In this document: positions 53,860-61,986 of the stretch, one piece after another
Position numbering within the stretch: the first letter of the stretch is position 1
Layout of the letters: every line of letters starts with the position of its first letter
From: Bacteroidaceae bacterium
GTDB lineage: Bacteria; Bacteroidota; Bacteroidia; Bacteroidales; Bacteroidaceae
DNA length: 64,000 bases
Reading direction: 5' to 3'
Assembly: GCA_017962495.1 (NCBI GenBank)
Contig: JAGCVH010000094.1
Coordinates: forward strand, 1-64,000
The notes under the pieces: generated by a model
Told to the model about the DNA's origin: nothing
Seen by the model: the letters and a program-made list of their open reading frames with translations, nothing else
Database searches by the model: none
Position numbers and translations under genes: made by a program

Positions 53860-56649
53860 ATGAAACACCGAACCCTATTTCCCGTTCTTCTTCTCGCACT
53901 ATGTGTTGGTTTGCATGCGCAGAGTTCTTACCAGTCACAAGTATGGATGCCCGACCGTGGCGATGGTACTTACCAAAATCCTGTGCTCTATGCCGACTAC
54001 AGCGACCCCGACGTATGTGTAGTGGGCGACGATTACTACCTTACTGCCTCGTCGTTCAACTGTGTGCCAGGTCTGCCTATTCTGCACTCGCGTGACCTGG
54101 TGAACTGGGAAATCGTAGGTCATGCCCTGCCACAACTGGAGCCTACCGAAACTTTTGATCAACCAGCTCATGGGAATGGTGTATGGGCTCCTGCCATTCG
54201 CTACCACAACGACTCGCTCTATATCTATTGGGGCGATCCCGACAGGGGCATATTCATGGTCAAGTCACCGATTAATCGTCAGTCTTCCACCTTCGTTCCT
54301 CGATTCACAAAGCCTATCTGCGTCGTGCCTGGGCGTGGACTCATAGACCCCTGTCCTTTGTGGGACGACGATGGTCGGTGCTATATGGTAAATGCCTGGG
54401 CTAACTCGCGTGCTGGCTTCAACTCCGTGCTCACCTTGCGCGAGTTGTCAGCCGACGGAACACATGCCATTGGTCTGCCGCGCATTGTCTTCGATGGAGG
54501 AGAAGTGAACCACACAGCAGAAGGTCCGAAGATGTACAAGCGTGATGGATGGTACTGGATTATGTGTCCTGCGGGAGGTGTCGAACAGGGCTGGCAATTG
54601 GCTATGCGCTCGCGTTCGCCTTACGGTCCCTATGAATGGCGGAGAGTATTGGAAAAGGGGAAAACCACCATCAATGGTCCTCATCAGGGCGGATGGGTGC
54701 ATACGTCACAAGGCGAGGACTGGTTCCTCCACTTCAATGATAAGGGTGCCTTGGGGCGCGTCGTAATGTTGCAACCCGTCGATTGGTCGTCGGGCTGGCC
54801 CATTATGGGTGACAAGGGGGTGCCTATGACTGGTGGACGAAAACCTCGAACCGTGTCGACTATACGATGCAATCCACAGGAAAGCGATGACTTTACCAAT
54901 GGAATGGGACTGCAATGGCAATGGCACGCCAACTACGACCAGACCTATGGCATGCCTACAGCCGATGGACACATGCGCTTGTACACTCGCCAGTTGACAG
55001 GCTCCCTATGGCAGGCGCCCAACTTGCTGTTGCAGAAACTACCAGCCCCGCGTTTCGTGGCTACAGCTCGTGTTCGCATGGCTGCCAAAGCCGATGGGCA
55101 GTGGGGTGGACTGGTCATGATGGGACGCGACTATTCGGCACTGGTTATCCGTCGTGAAGGGGACCACTTCGTCGTTCAGCGTCGCACTTGTACGGGAGCC
55201 GATGAAGGAAAGAGCGAAACATCCACCATCGTCGAGCGTCTTCAGCCCAGTGCCAAAGACACCACGCGATATGCTCCGGCCATCTATCTCGACCTCTACC
55301 TGCAAGCTACAGTCACCGATGGCGTATGCACATTTGCTTACAGTCAGGATGGACGTAAGTTTACTTCCACGGGCGTTAACTTCACGATGAAGGAAGGCAA
55401 ATGGATTGGTGCCAAGATCGGTTTTGTGGCAGAAAGCGAGCGCGACGATGTCAATCGCGGTTGGCTGGATGTCGATTGGATACGCATCACAGCACTCCCT
55501 GGTTCGCAACAGAAGTTCGATGTCAACCAGCAGTTGGCCTATTGCCATCGTCAGTTGAAGCGGGCACTCGAGACCTTGCAGCCTTACAACTTCTCGCAGG
55601 AACCTCGCAATATCCTGCTGGGACAGTCGACATGGAACTGTCGGCCTGCCACTGCCGAGGAGTGGTGCTCAGGTTTCTGGCCAGGCATACTGTGGATGGA
55701 CTATGCCGTTTCTGGCGATGAGGAAGTCCGCCGTGCTGCCGAGGGATACACCGAGTCGTTGCTACCACTGGCTCAACGACCTGCCTACGACCATGATTTG
55801 GGTTTCATCATGTTGGGTTCATTCGGTAAGGGTATAACCCACGACCGCACGGTTGCTCAGCGCTATCAACCCGTCATGCTGGCTGCTGCTGACACATTGG
55901 CTACCCTGTTCAACCCGACGGTTGGAACCATCCTGAGTTGGCCACGCCACGTCAAGGACTATGGTGGACACAACACCATCATGGATAACATGATAAACCT
56001 CGACCTGCTCTTCTGGGCTGCTGCCAACGGAGGCAACTCCGCGCTTAAGAAGATGGCCATCCAACATGCCGAGACCACGATGAAGAATCACTTCCGTCCT
56101 GACGGTTCGTGTTACCACGTGGCTGTCTATGACACTCTAACGGGGAAATTCATTAAAGGCGTAACCCATCAGGGCTACAGCGACTCTTCGATGTGGAGTC
56201 GAGGTCAGTCGTGGGCCATCTACGGCTACACTATGGTGTACCGTTGGACGAAAGACCGCAAGTTCCTGGAGTTTGCCCAAAAGGTTGCCGACATCTACCT
56301 AAAACGCCTTAGTGAGACCAGCGACGACTGGGTGCCCCTGTGGGATATGGATGACCCTCGTGGACTGCTTGCTCCGAAAGATGCCTCTGCAGCTTGCGTC
56401 GTAGCATCGGCACTGCTGGAACTCAGCACATACACGAGTCGCAGTCGCTCGCGCGAATACAACAATGCGGCTATCAATATGCTCACGGACTTGAGTTCTC
56501 CACGTTACCAGAGTGGCGACAGCAACGTCTCGTTCCTCATGCACTCCACTGGACACCATCCTGCTGATTCTGAGATAGATGCCAGCATCGTTTATGCCGA
56601 CTATTATTACATAGAGGCATTATTGCGTTTGAAAGGTGTTTATAAGTAA
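53860..56649 (+). CDS. GH43-GH88 fusion: beta-xylosidase/arabinofuranosidase-like plus unsaturated uronyl hydrolase
   Basis: A 929-residue secreted protein (signal peptide ending GLHA). Residues about 30-330 form a GH43 propeller with base D49 (YSDPDV), D163 (LIDPCP) and acid E221 (TAEGPKMY). Residues about 340-545 are the beta-sandwich of GH43 subfamily 12 type. Residues about 555-929 form a GH88 alpha/alpha-barrel with D646 (YDHDLGFIM), D709 (IMDNMINLDL) and SDSSMWSRGQSWAIYGYTMV. GH88 cuts the 4,5-unsaturated uronate left by lyases, which fits the lyase genes upstream. A strong terminator follows the stop codon and ends the operon. Confidence 0.9.
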   Translation: MKHRTLFPVLLLALCVGLHAQSSYQSQVWMPDRGDGTYQNPVLYADYSDPDVCVVGDDYYLTASSFNCVPGLPILHSRDLVNWEIVGHALPQLEPTETFDQPAHGNGVWAPAIRYHNDSLYIYWGDPDRGIFMVKSPINRQSSTFVPRFTKPICVVPGRGLIDPCPLWDDDGRCYMVNAWANSRAGFNSVLTLRELSADGTHAIGLPRIVFDGGEVNHTAEGPKMYKRDGWYWIMCPAGGVEQGWQLAMRSRSPYGPYEWRRVLEKGKTTINGPHQGGWVHTSQGEDWFLHFNDKGALGRVVMLQPVDWSSGWPIMGDKGVPMTGGRKPRTVSTIRCNPQESDDFTNGMGLQWQWHANYDQTYGMPTADGHMRLYTRQLTGSLWQAPNLLLQKLPAPRFVATARVRMAAKADGQWGGLVMMGRDYSALVIRREGDHFVVQRRTCTGADEGKSETSTIVERLQPSAKDTTRYAPAIYLDLYLQATVTDGVCTFAYSQDGRKFTSTGVNFTMKEGKWIGAKIGFVAESERDDVNRGWLDVDWIRITALPGSQQKFDVNQQLAYCHRQLKRALETLQPYNFSQEPRNILLGQSTWNCRPATAEEWCSGFWPGILWMDYAVSGDEEVRRAAEGYTESLLPLAQRPAYDHDLGFIMLGSFGKGITHDRTVAQRYQPVMLAAADTLATLFNPTVGTILSWPRHVKDYGGHNTIMDNMINLDLLFWAAANGGNSALKKMAIQHAETTMKNHFRPDGSCYHVAVYDTLTGKFIKGVTHQGYSDSSMWSRGQSWAIYGYTMVYRWTKDRKFLEFAQKVADIYLKRLSETSDDWVPLWDMDDPRGLLAPKDASAACVVASALLELSTYTSRSRSREYNNAAINMLTDLSSPRYQSGDSNVSFLMHSTGHHPADSEIDASIVYADYYYIEALLRLKGVYK

Positions 56650-56691
56650 GAAGACGCAATAGCGATAACGTCAAAGGGTAAAGAAAAGACA

Positions 56692-56725
56692 GAGAACCGA
56701 GAGCCCAACATAGCTCTCGGTTCTC
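56692..56725 (+). terminator. strong hairpin terminator after the GH43-GH88 gene
   Basis: GAGAACCGAGAGC (56692-56704) and its exact reverse complement (56713-56725) form a 13-bp stem with an eight-base loop, followed by AATTCTTCATTATTG. It ends the plus-strand enzyme operon. Confidence 0.8.
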
Positions 56726-56801
56726 AATTCTTCATTATTGTTTCGATAAACTACGCAAACCTCACTGTTACGCAGATACCGAGCGAGGCAAAGCCCCCAA
56801 G

Positions 56802-57179
56802 TTACTTCTTCAATTTAAAGTCAGCCTTCAGTTCCCAGATACCGCTGTCCCATTCGTCATCGCCTTCGCCCACCTTCTTCTTCTCCATGTCGATGAGTCG
56901 GATGGTGTCATGCGCGAATAATCCGCCATTTTCCTTGCCGTCCACGTCCTCGGCTATCAGCACCAGTCCGTCGCGGATACTCGTGTCGTCGATGAATTCG
57001 GTGGAGTATTCCCCCTTCTCGTCAGTCCCCACGCTGTCCAGTTGCACATAGGGGTCTTTCAGAGCGGGGTTCATGAAGTCGTCCTTCATCAGTTCGCTCC
57101 GACGCAGGGGCTGCGATACAAAGTTCTGAACGCCTGGGTGCAAAGGTTGAAGATTATTCTTTCGGCTTATACTATGCAA
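56802..57179 (-). pseudogene. fragment of a radical-SAM-associated putative lipoprotein
   Basis: A 125-codon open frame whose last 90 residues (VQLDSVGTDEKGEYS, LVLIAEDVDGKENGGLF and a closing WELKADFKLKK) look like the C-terminal half of the small lipoproteins of Bacteroidota rSAM/lipoprotein pairs. No signal peptide, lipobox or the usual first half is present, and no radical-SAM gene is nearby. The frame begins only four bases after the DUF3108 stop codon. A decayed remnant is the best reading; a short expressed protein cannot be excluded. Confidence 0.45.
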
Positions 57180-57182
57180 TCA

Positions 57183-58028
57183 CTACTTTATGATGCTGTT
57201 TTCGGGATTGCGGAGGCCAGTGGCTGAACGCAGGTAAGCCTTGGCGATGCCGAAACGGAGATTGAGGTCGAGACGGACGGGAATGTGGTTGTCGTCGTCG
57301 GTGATGTAGAAGGTGACGATTTCCTTCTCTTTGCCTTTGTCGTTTTTCTCGAGGTAGGAGAAGACGAGACAGCGATAAGTGACGGGATTCTCGCCTTCGG
57401 TAGTGAAGTTCTTGATGCCACGATAGATGAGGGTCTCGGTCTTTATCTTGTCTCCATCGGCAAATTGGAAGGGAACGCGTTGCCCGATGGTAAAGTCGCT
57501 GGCTTTGTAACTACGGCAACGCATGACCATGCTTATCATGTCGTAGGGACATTCTGACGAACGGTTATCGACTTCAGTGATGCGTCCGTCGCCATGACGG
57601 TAACGCTGGTGGAGCTGGGCCTGTCCGCCCGAGTAGTTATAAGTTATTTCATTGACGCGATATTTGCCTCCCTCGTTGGCTCCCTTGCGATAGAAGAGAG
57701 GCACAACATTGGTGGTGTAGATGGAACGCAAGGTGTCGCGCATGCAAAACCATTTGTCGATGCGACCTGATGTGCGCGTGATGAGGTCGGTCTGAAATGC
57801 AGACTTGCCTTGGTAGGTGGTCTTCTTCGTTGTCATCGAGGCTGAACCTGCAGTCTTCCATATGAACTTCCAGTTGAAGAAGAGTTTATATTCAAGTCGT
57901 TCGCCATCCTGAAAAGCCGTGTTCTGTACGGGGCACTGGGCTTGGATAGTGGATAATGGACAATGGATAATGGAAAATGGGGTTGCAAAGAGCAACAACA
58001 GGGTGAGTATTTGCTTGTTCATGTTCAT
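57183..58028 (-). CDS. DUF3108 family exported protein
   Basis: A 281-residue protein with a signal peptide and the DUF3108 beta-rich domain: FQDGERLEYKLFFNWKFIW, GKSAFQTDLITRTSGRIDKW and CPYDMISMVMRCRSY. The family is periplasmic or outer-membrane associated with no firm function. The ATG at 58028 (MNMNKQ) is preferred to an in-frame TTG at 58067. A heptad array encodes FSIIHCPLST within the signal-peptide and cleavage region, paralleling the btuB case. It lies downstream of the Ig-like lipoprotein gene on the same strand. Confidence 0.85.
   Translation of the reverse strand: MNMNKQILTLLLLFATPFSIIHCPLSTIQAQCPVQNTAFQDGERLEYKLFFNWKFIWKTAGSASMTTKKTTYQGKSAFQTDLITRTSGRIDKWFCMRDTLRSIYTTNVVPLFYRKGANEGGKYRVNEITYNYSGGQAQLHQRYRHGDGRITEVDNRSSECPYDMISMVMRCRSYKASDFTIGQRVPFQFADGDKIKTETLIYRGIKNFTTEGENPVTYRCLVFSYLEKNDKGKEKEIVTFYITDDDNHIPVRLDLNLRFGIAKAYLRSATGLRNPENSIIK
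57946..57980. repeat. 7-bp array in the DUF3108 signal peptide
   Basis: ATAGTGG, ATAATGG, ACAATGG, ATAATGG and AAAATGG follow at 7 bp on the plus strand. On the coding strand they read as the CCATTATCCATTGTCC type and encode SIIHCPLSTI, near-identical in style to LSIVHCQLS in btuB. Confidence 0.85.
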
Positions 58029-58090
58029 ACGCTTTTGTTTTCTTATATATGATGTCTTAAATTCCAAAATGTTTAATTGTCCATTATTTG

Positions 58091-58240
58091 CTCTGTTTCT
58101 CTACGTCGCTCAGCGCTTGCGATGCTTTCACCAAGCGAAGCGACTGAAAGAACGCGTCACTGCTTCGCAGATGCCGAGCGCTCCATTCTTGCTCCGTTTC
58201 TCTACGCAAGCGTCACTGCTTCGCAGATGCCGAGCGGTCC
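58091..58240. repeat. dispersed ~100-bp repeat, reverse orientation
   Basis: The sequence is a reverse-orientation relative of 20946-21112, with TCTACG(T/C) borders. Its parts CTGCTTCGCAGATGCCGAGC occur twice, 58160 and 58214, so the copy is itself partly tandem. It lies between the DUF3108 and Ig-like genes. Confidence 0.75.
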
Positions 58241-58268
58241 ATTGTCAATTGTCAATTGTCCATTCTCC
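58241..58268. repeat. 7-bp array between the Ig-like lipoprotein and DUF3108 genes
   Basis: ATTGTCA, ATTGTCA, ATTGTCC and ATTCTCC are tandem. The unit is the one translated in btuB, but here it is intergenic, directly abutting the dispersed repeat and 12 bp from the stop codon of the Ig-like gene. Confidence 0.82.
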
Positions 58269-58279
58269 ATTAAAAAAAC

Positions 58280-60265
58280 CTACTTCCCTCTTCTCTTTTC
58301 TTCCTCGCGTTGGCGGTTCTTGTCTTTTATGGTCTTTTCCTTATCGGCCTTCTGCTTGGTGATGGCTTTAGGCTTTTGCTGAGTGAGATCGATGCTGCGG
58401 AAATTCCAGTCCTGCTCCATCTCGAACTTGGCTCGAAGAGGTATGGGACGGGGGAAATAGAACACTTCCTCGGGTGGTGTCATGGTTGCATACTCACCTG
58501 TATCCCATTTGCCGTTTCCGTTGCGATCGATGAACATACGCATATAGTATTCGGCAGGCTTCAGGTAGAAGAAGTCGGCACGGCCTTCAGTGGCTCGCAT
58601 CTCGGCTACGGGCTTGTCGCTCTTGTTGAGCAACTGCACATAATAGTCGATGGAATCGCTGATTTCTGCTCCTATGAGGCGGACGAAGATGGCGCCATAT
58701 TCATCGAGTGAACGGACGCGGAACTCCGTCCTGATGGCAGTGTTGGTGTGTCCCAACGCACTGTGTACGGCCATGCTGTCGATCTCGAACCGATAGCGTT
58801 GCATGGGTTCCCATTCGGCAAAGAGTTGCCACTGGCGTATCTGTCCCTCGACAGGCTTGAATATGAACGGAGCCTCCACGTATTCCGAATCCACTTTAAT
58901 CGTGAAACGTACATGGTCCATGTCTATCTCGCGGATAGGTTCGTTGAAGGTGAAGATGGGATTCTGGTTGGGGTCGATGGTGCCAGAGGGACGAACCTGC
59001 TGGGTGACGAACGTCTCTTCAAAGGGATTGCGTTCGTACTTTATATTGCCTTTGGCGCGCTTGATTTCCTTTTCCCGTTGCTTCTGCCAGTCCTCCCAGT
59101 TCTTCTGTCGTTCCTTTTCGAGTTTAGCATGCGACTGCTTCGGCACCAGGTAAAGGGTGTCGGTGTGCGGACGGTCGATACCCAACGTGTCAGTCTCAGG
59201 GAAGGTGAGGGCAATGGTGAGTGTGTCGGAGTAGGCGTAAAGGGTATCGGTAATCCAATAGGTGATGGTGTCCTTCTTTTCCGACGGTTCGGCAAGGAGT
59301 ACGCGACTGGCATCGAAGCCGAAACCTTCTATGTGCGGCAAGGTGTCCTGCGGAGCCGTGAAGAAGATGGTAAACGACTCGGGTGTCTTACGTTCCTCCT
59401 TCAGTTTATGCTTCTCCTGTCCTTCCTCAAGGAAAGCGCGCAGAACGATGTCGTCGGGGTAGTAGTGGATGAATGGCACCATGCGTATCTTCTCGATTTG
59501 GACCGTATCGTACCACACGGTATCGGGACGTATGTCGGGACGGTTTGTCGTTTTGACAGTGGTGGTGTCGAAGGCCACCATTTCGCTCTTCTGACTGAAA
59601 AAGTAGTTGCCGTCCATGTCCTTCAGGGCATAGGTGTGATAGTAACCGTTCTTCACGCCTTTTATGGTAAACTGCCCGCTTCCGTTGGTGCGAGCCACGC
59701 GAATGAGGGATTGGCTCCGGAAAAGAGAGTCGTGGAAGGTGGAGTCGGCAGCATAGAGTCCGACAAGCATACCCTTGATGGGTTCCAGATTCTCGGCATT
59801 GAGCACAGTACCGGAAACCTCCATTGTATCGATGGTCTCGCCTGTGCTGAAGGAGTAAGTGTATTTGCCCAAGGGGTTGCCTTCATTATTGTCGACGATG
59901 GCGTCGCTAAAGTCGATGGTGTATGTGGTGTTGGCTTGCAGCGAGTCGAAGAGGTCTATCTTGACGCGTTTGCCCACGCTTCGGATATTGGGCATCTCCA
60001 TCTGAGGGGGTGAGACAACAACCTTCTCGCTGGCATTCTCCATCTTAATGTATTCGTCGAAAAGGATGCTCACCTTCCGCTTGTCGTTCATCGTGGCCTT
60101 GTTTTCAGGCGTACACTCCACCACCTTTGGCGGTTTCTCGTCATAGGGACCACCATCGGGAGAACCTATGCTGGCACAACCCGCAAGAAGCATGACCGAC
60201 CCCATCCCCAGTCCCTTCCCGAGGGAAGGGCGTAAAAATGATTGCATCCTTTGTATAATACTCAT
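58280..60265 (-). CDS. Ig-like (Big_5) domain lipoprotein
   Basis: A 661-residue lipoprotein (lipobox LLAGC near residue 30). The mature protein opens with SIGSPDGGPYDEKPPKVVEC and an SbsA/Big_5 Ig-like domain (ECTPENKATM...ILFDEYIKM). A carboxypeptidase-regulatory-like module (VSGTVLNAENLEPIKGMLVG), a charged coiled region (about 390-425) and a second Ig-like part follow. The C terminus is a basic KxxREEEKRRGK tail. The function is unknown. A repeat element encodes LRPSLGKGLGMGS just before the hydrophobic core of the signal peptide. Confidence 0.83.
   Translation of the reverse strand: MSIIQRMQSFLRPSLGKGLGMGSVMLLAGCASIGSPDGGPYDEKPPKVVECTPENKATMNDKRKVSILFDEYIKMENASEKVVVSPPQMEMPNIRSVGKRVKIDLFDSLQANTTYTIDFSDAIVDNNEGNPLGKYTYSFSTGETIDTMEVSGTVLNAENLEPIKGMLVGLYAADSTFHDSLFRSQSLIRVARTNGSGQFTIKGVKNGYYHTYALKDMDGNYFFSQKSEMVAFDTTTVKTTNRPDIRPDTVWYDTVQIEKIRMVPFIHYYPDDIVLRAFLEEGQEKHKLKEERKTPESFTIFFTAPQDTLPHIEGFGFDASRVLLAEPSEKKDTITYWITDTLYAYSDTLTIALTFPETDTLGIDRPHTDTLYLVPKQSHAKLEKERQKNWEDWQKQREKEIKRAKGNIKYERNPFEETFVTQQVRPSGTIDPNQNPIFTFNEPIREIDMDHVRFTIKVDSEYVEAPFIFKPVEGQIRQWQLFAEWEPMQRYRFEIDSMAVHSALGHTNTAIRTEFRVRSLDEYGAIFVRLIGAEISDSIDYYVQLLNKSDKPVAEMRATEGRADFFYLKPAEYYMRMFIDRNGNGKWDTGEYATMTPPEEVFYFPRPIPLRAKFEMEQDWNFRSIDLTQQKPKAITKQKADKEKTIKDKNRQREEEKRRGK
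60199..60231. repeat. GC-rich palindromic element in the Ig-like lipoprotein signal peptide
   Basis: On the coding strand it reads CGCCCTTCCCTCGGGAAGGG then ACTGGGGATGGGG. CCCTTCCC and GGGAAGGG pair perfectly. It encodes RPSLGKGLGMGS. Confidence 0.7.
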
Positions 60266-60298
60266 AGGTTTGGCTTAAGAGTTTAGTTCTTGGCTACT

Positions 60299-60326
60299 TC
60301 CTCCCCTCGGAGAGGTTGATGGGGAG
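60299..60326. repeat. GC-rich palindromic element upstream of the Ig-like lipoprotein
   Basis: TCCTCCCCTCGGAGAGGTTG followed by ATGGGGAG. It lies in the 65-bp gap between the GH3-like stop codon and the lipoprotein start. Confidence 0.6.
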
Positions 60327-60330
60327 ATGC

Positions 60331-61842
60331 TTAGGAGGCGTTCAGCCCCAATATCTGTTCAATAATCCTTCTGTCGTTCGAGAGTCGGGGCACCTTATGC
60401 TGTCCGCCCAATTTACCCTGACTCCGGAGCCATTCGTCGAAGACTCCGCGACGGGCGGGAATGACCTCGAGGCGTTGCAGGGTAATGTTCTTGTATCGCT
60501 TAGCCTCATAGTCGGAATTGAGTGTCTGCAGAGCCAAATCCAGGCGATGGGCAAAGGCTTCGATGTCTTGTGGTTCTTTGGTGAACTCGATGAGCCATTG
60601 ATGGCGGCATTGCCCGTGCTCGTCCATAAAGACGGGGGCTGCCGTGTATTCCCGAATCTCTGCATCCGTTGACTTGCAAGCAACCTCAAGACCACGTTCG
60701 GCATTATCGACAATGAGTTCTTCGCCAAAGGCGTTGATGAAGGATTTCGTGCGCCCAGTGATGATGAACTTATAGGGTTGGAGACTGGTGAAGCGCACCG
60801 TGTCGCCAATAAGATATCGCCATAGTCCACTCGTGGTAGATATAACCATCGCGTAGTTCTTGTCTTTCTCCACTTCCCACAAGGGCAAGACGGTTGGCGA
60901 ATCGTCGTACAATTCGTTCATGGGAATGAATTCGTAGAACACACCATAGTCCAGCATCAGGCTCATGGAAGGGTCATTGGGATCGTCCTGAAGTCCGAAG
61001 AATCCCTCACTTGCGTTATACGTCTCCATATAATGCATCTTGGGCGTGGTGATGAGGCGATGGTATTGCTCCCGATAGGGCGTGAACGCCACGCCACCAT
61101 GGAAGAATACCTCCAGGTTGGGCCATACCTCCTCGAGGTGTTGCTTGCCAGAGAGTTCCATCACACGGTCGAGTACCGACATCATCCATGAAGGTACGCC
61201 ACTCAGGTTCGTTACGTTCTTGTTGAGTGCCTCATGGGCAATGCGGTCGCGCTTTTGTTCGAAGTCACAAAGCAGGGCGGTCTCTTTCTTGGGAACGCGG
61301 ATGAGGTTGACCAGAGGATTGATGTTCTCGATGAGAATGGCACTAAGGTCTCCCACGAGAGAGTGCTTCAGATTGTAGTTAGGCGCATGGCTTCCGCCAA
61401 GGATGAGGGCATTGCCGTCGAAGATGCGGCTGTCGCGATTGTTCCTGAGATACCACACCACAGCGTCTGTGCCACCACGGTAATGTGTATCGTGCAAGCC
61501 GTCATTGCTTACGGGAATAAACTTACTCTTGTCGTTGGTCGTTCCGCTTGATTTGGCGTACCAGCGTATCTGGCCCGGCCAAAGCACATTTCGTTCGCCA
61601 TGACGCATGCGGTCGATGTATTCCTTCAATTCCTCGTAAGTGTTGACAGGCGAGGATTGTCGGAAACTCTCGTATGAGGTCACCTTGTCGAACCCATGTT
61701 CCCAACCCCACAAAGTCTTTCGTCCCTTTGCGAGAAGGTGGGCAAGCACTTTGCGTTGCAATTGTTCGCCTTCCGTCGCATAACGGTCGAGTTGATGCTG
61801 ACGAGGAACAAACAGTTTGCGTATGATTCTTGTTTTGTTCAC
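60331..61842 (-). CDS. GH3 auxin-responsive-promoter family protein (adenylate-forming)
   Basis: A 503-residue protein of the plant-like GH3 acyl-acid amido synthetase family, common in Bacteroidota. WYAKSSGTTNDKSKFIPVS carries the nucleotide-binding SSGTT motif, and YNASEGFFGLQDD and GLWRYLIGDTVRF are further family segments. It should activate a carboxylic acid with ATP, but the substrate is unknown. It starts with GTG at 61842. That GTG is itself the next seven-base step (GTGAACA) of the heptad array upstream, and no better start was found. Confidence 0.88.
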   Translation of the reverse strand: MNKTRIIRKLFVPRQHQLDRYATEGEQLQRKVLAHLLAKGRKTLWGWEHGFDKVTSYESFRQSSPVNTYEELKEYIDRMRHGERNVLWPGQIRWYAKSSGTTNDKSKFIPVSNDGLHDTHYRGGTDAVVWYLRNNRDSRIFDGNALILGGSHAPNYNLKHSLVGDLSAILIENINPLVNLIRVPKKETALLCDFEQKRDRIAHEALNKNVTNLSGVPSWMMSVLDRVMELSGKQHLEEVWPNLEVFFHGGVAFTPYREQYHRLITTPKMHYMETYNASEGFFGLQDDPNDPSMSLMLDYGVFYEFIPMNELYDDSPTVLPLWEVEKDKNYAMVISTTSGLWRYLIGDTVRFTSLQPYKFIITGRTKSFINAFGEELIVDNAERGLEVACKSTDAEIREYTAAPVFMDEHGQCRHQWLIEFTKEPQDIEAFAHRLDLALQTLNSDYEAKRYKNITLQRLEVIPARRGVFDEWLRSQGKLGGQHKVPRLSNDRRIIEQILGLNAS

Positions 61843-61877
61843 TAATCTCTATTCTCTAATCTCTAATCCCTAATCCT
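61843..61877. repeat. 7-bp array abutting the GH3-like start codon
   Basis: TAATCTC, TATTCTC, TAATCTC, TAATCCC and TAATCCT are tandem. On the coding strand GAGATTA units lead straight into GTG, the start codon. Confidence 0.85.
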
Positions 61878-61894
61878 TTTTCAAATCGAACCTA

Positions 61895-61965
61895 TGTTCG
61901 ATGTGCCTCGAACCTAAGGCCTTTTTCATTTGAACCTAAGGTCCTCGCGCGGAAGACCTCAGGCT
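61895..61965. repeat. GAACCTAAGG-type intergenic repeat
   Basis: CGAACCTAAGGCC and TGAACCTAAGGTCC, then GGAAGACCTCAGGCTC, match both orientations of the GAAGACCTTAGGTTC unit found at 44128-44193. The stretch lies between the GH3-like and aminotransferase genes, close to the latter's stop codon. Confidence 0.65.
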
Positions 61966-61986
61966 CATTTCCATAAGGCCTATGCC

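Noticed and set aside
57919..58382. Small plus-strand protein genes of about 100-150 codons
   Set aside because: They are made of the dispersed repeat and heptad array read through, and they overlap the signal-peptide end of the DUF3108 gene on the other strand.
58748..60013. A 421-codon open frame on the plus strand
   Set aside because: It is antisense to the Ig-like lipoprotein gene, which has a clear lipobox and domain pattern. The Gly/Val-rich composition is that of a shadow frame.
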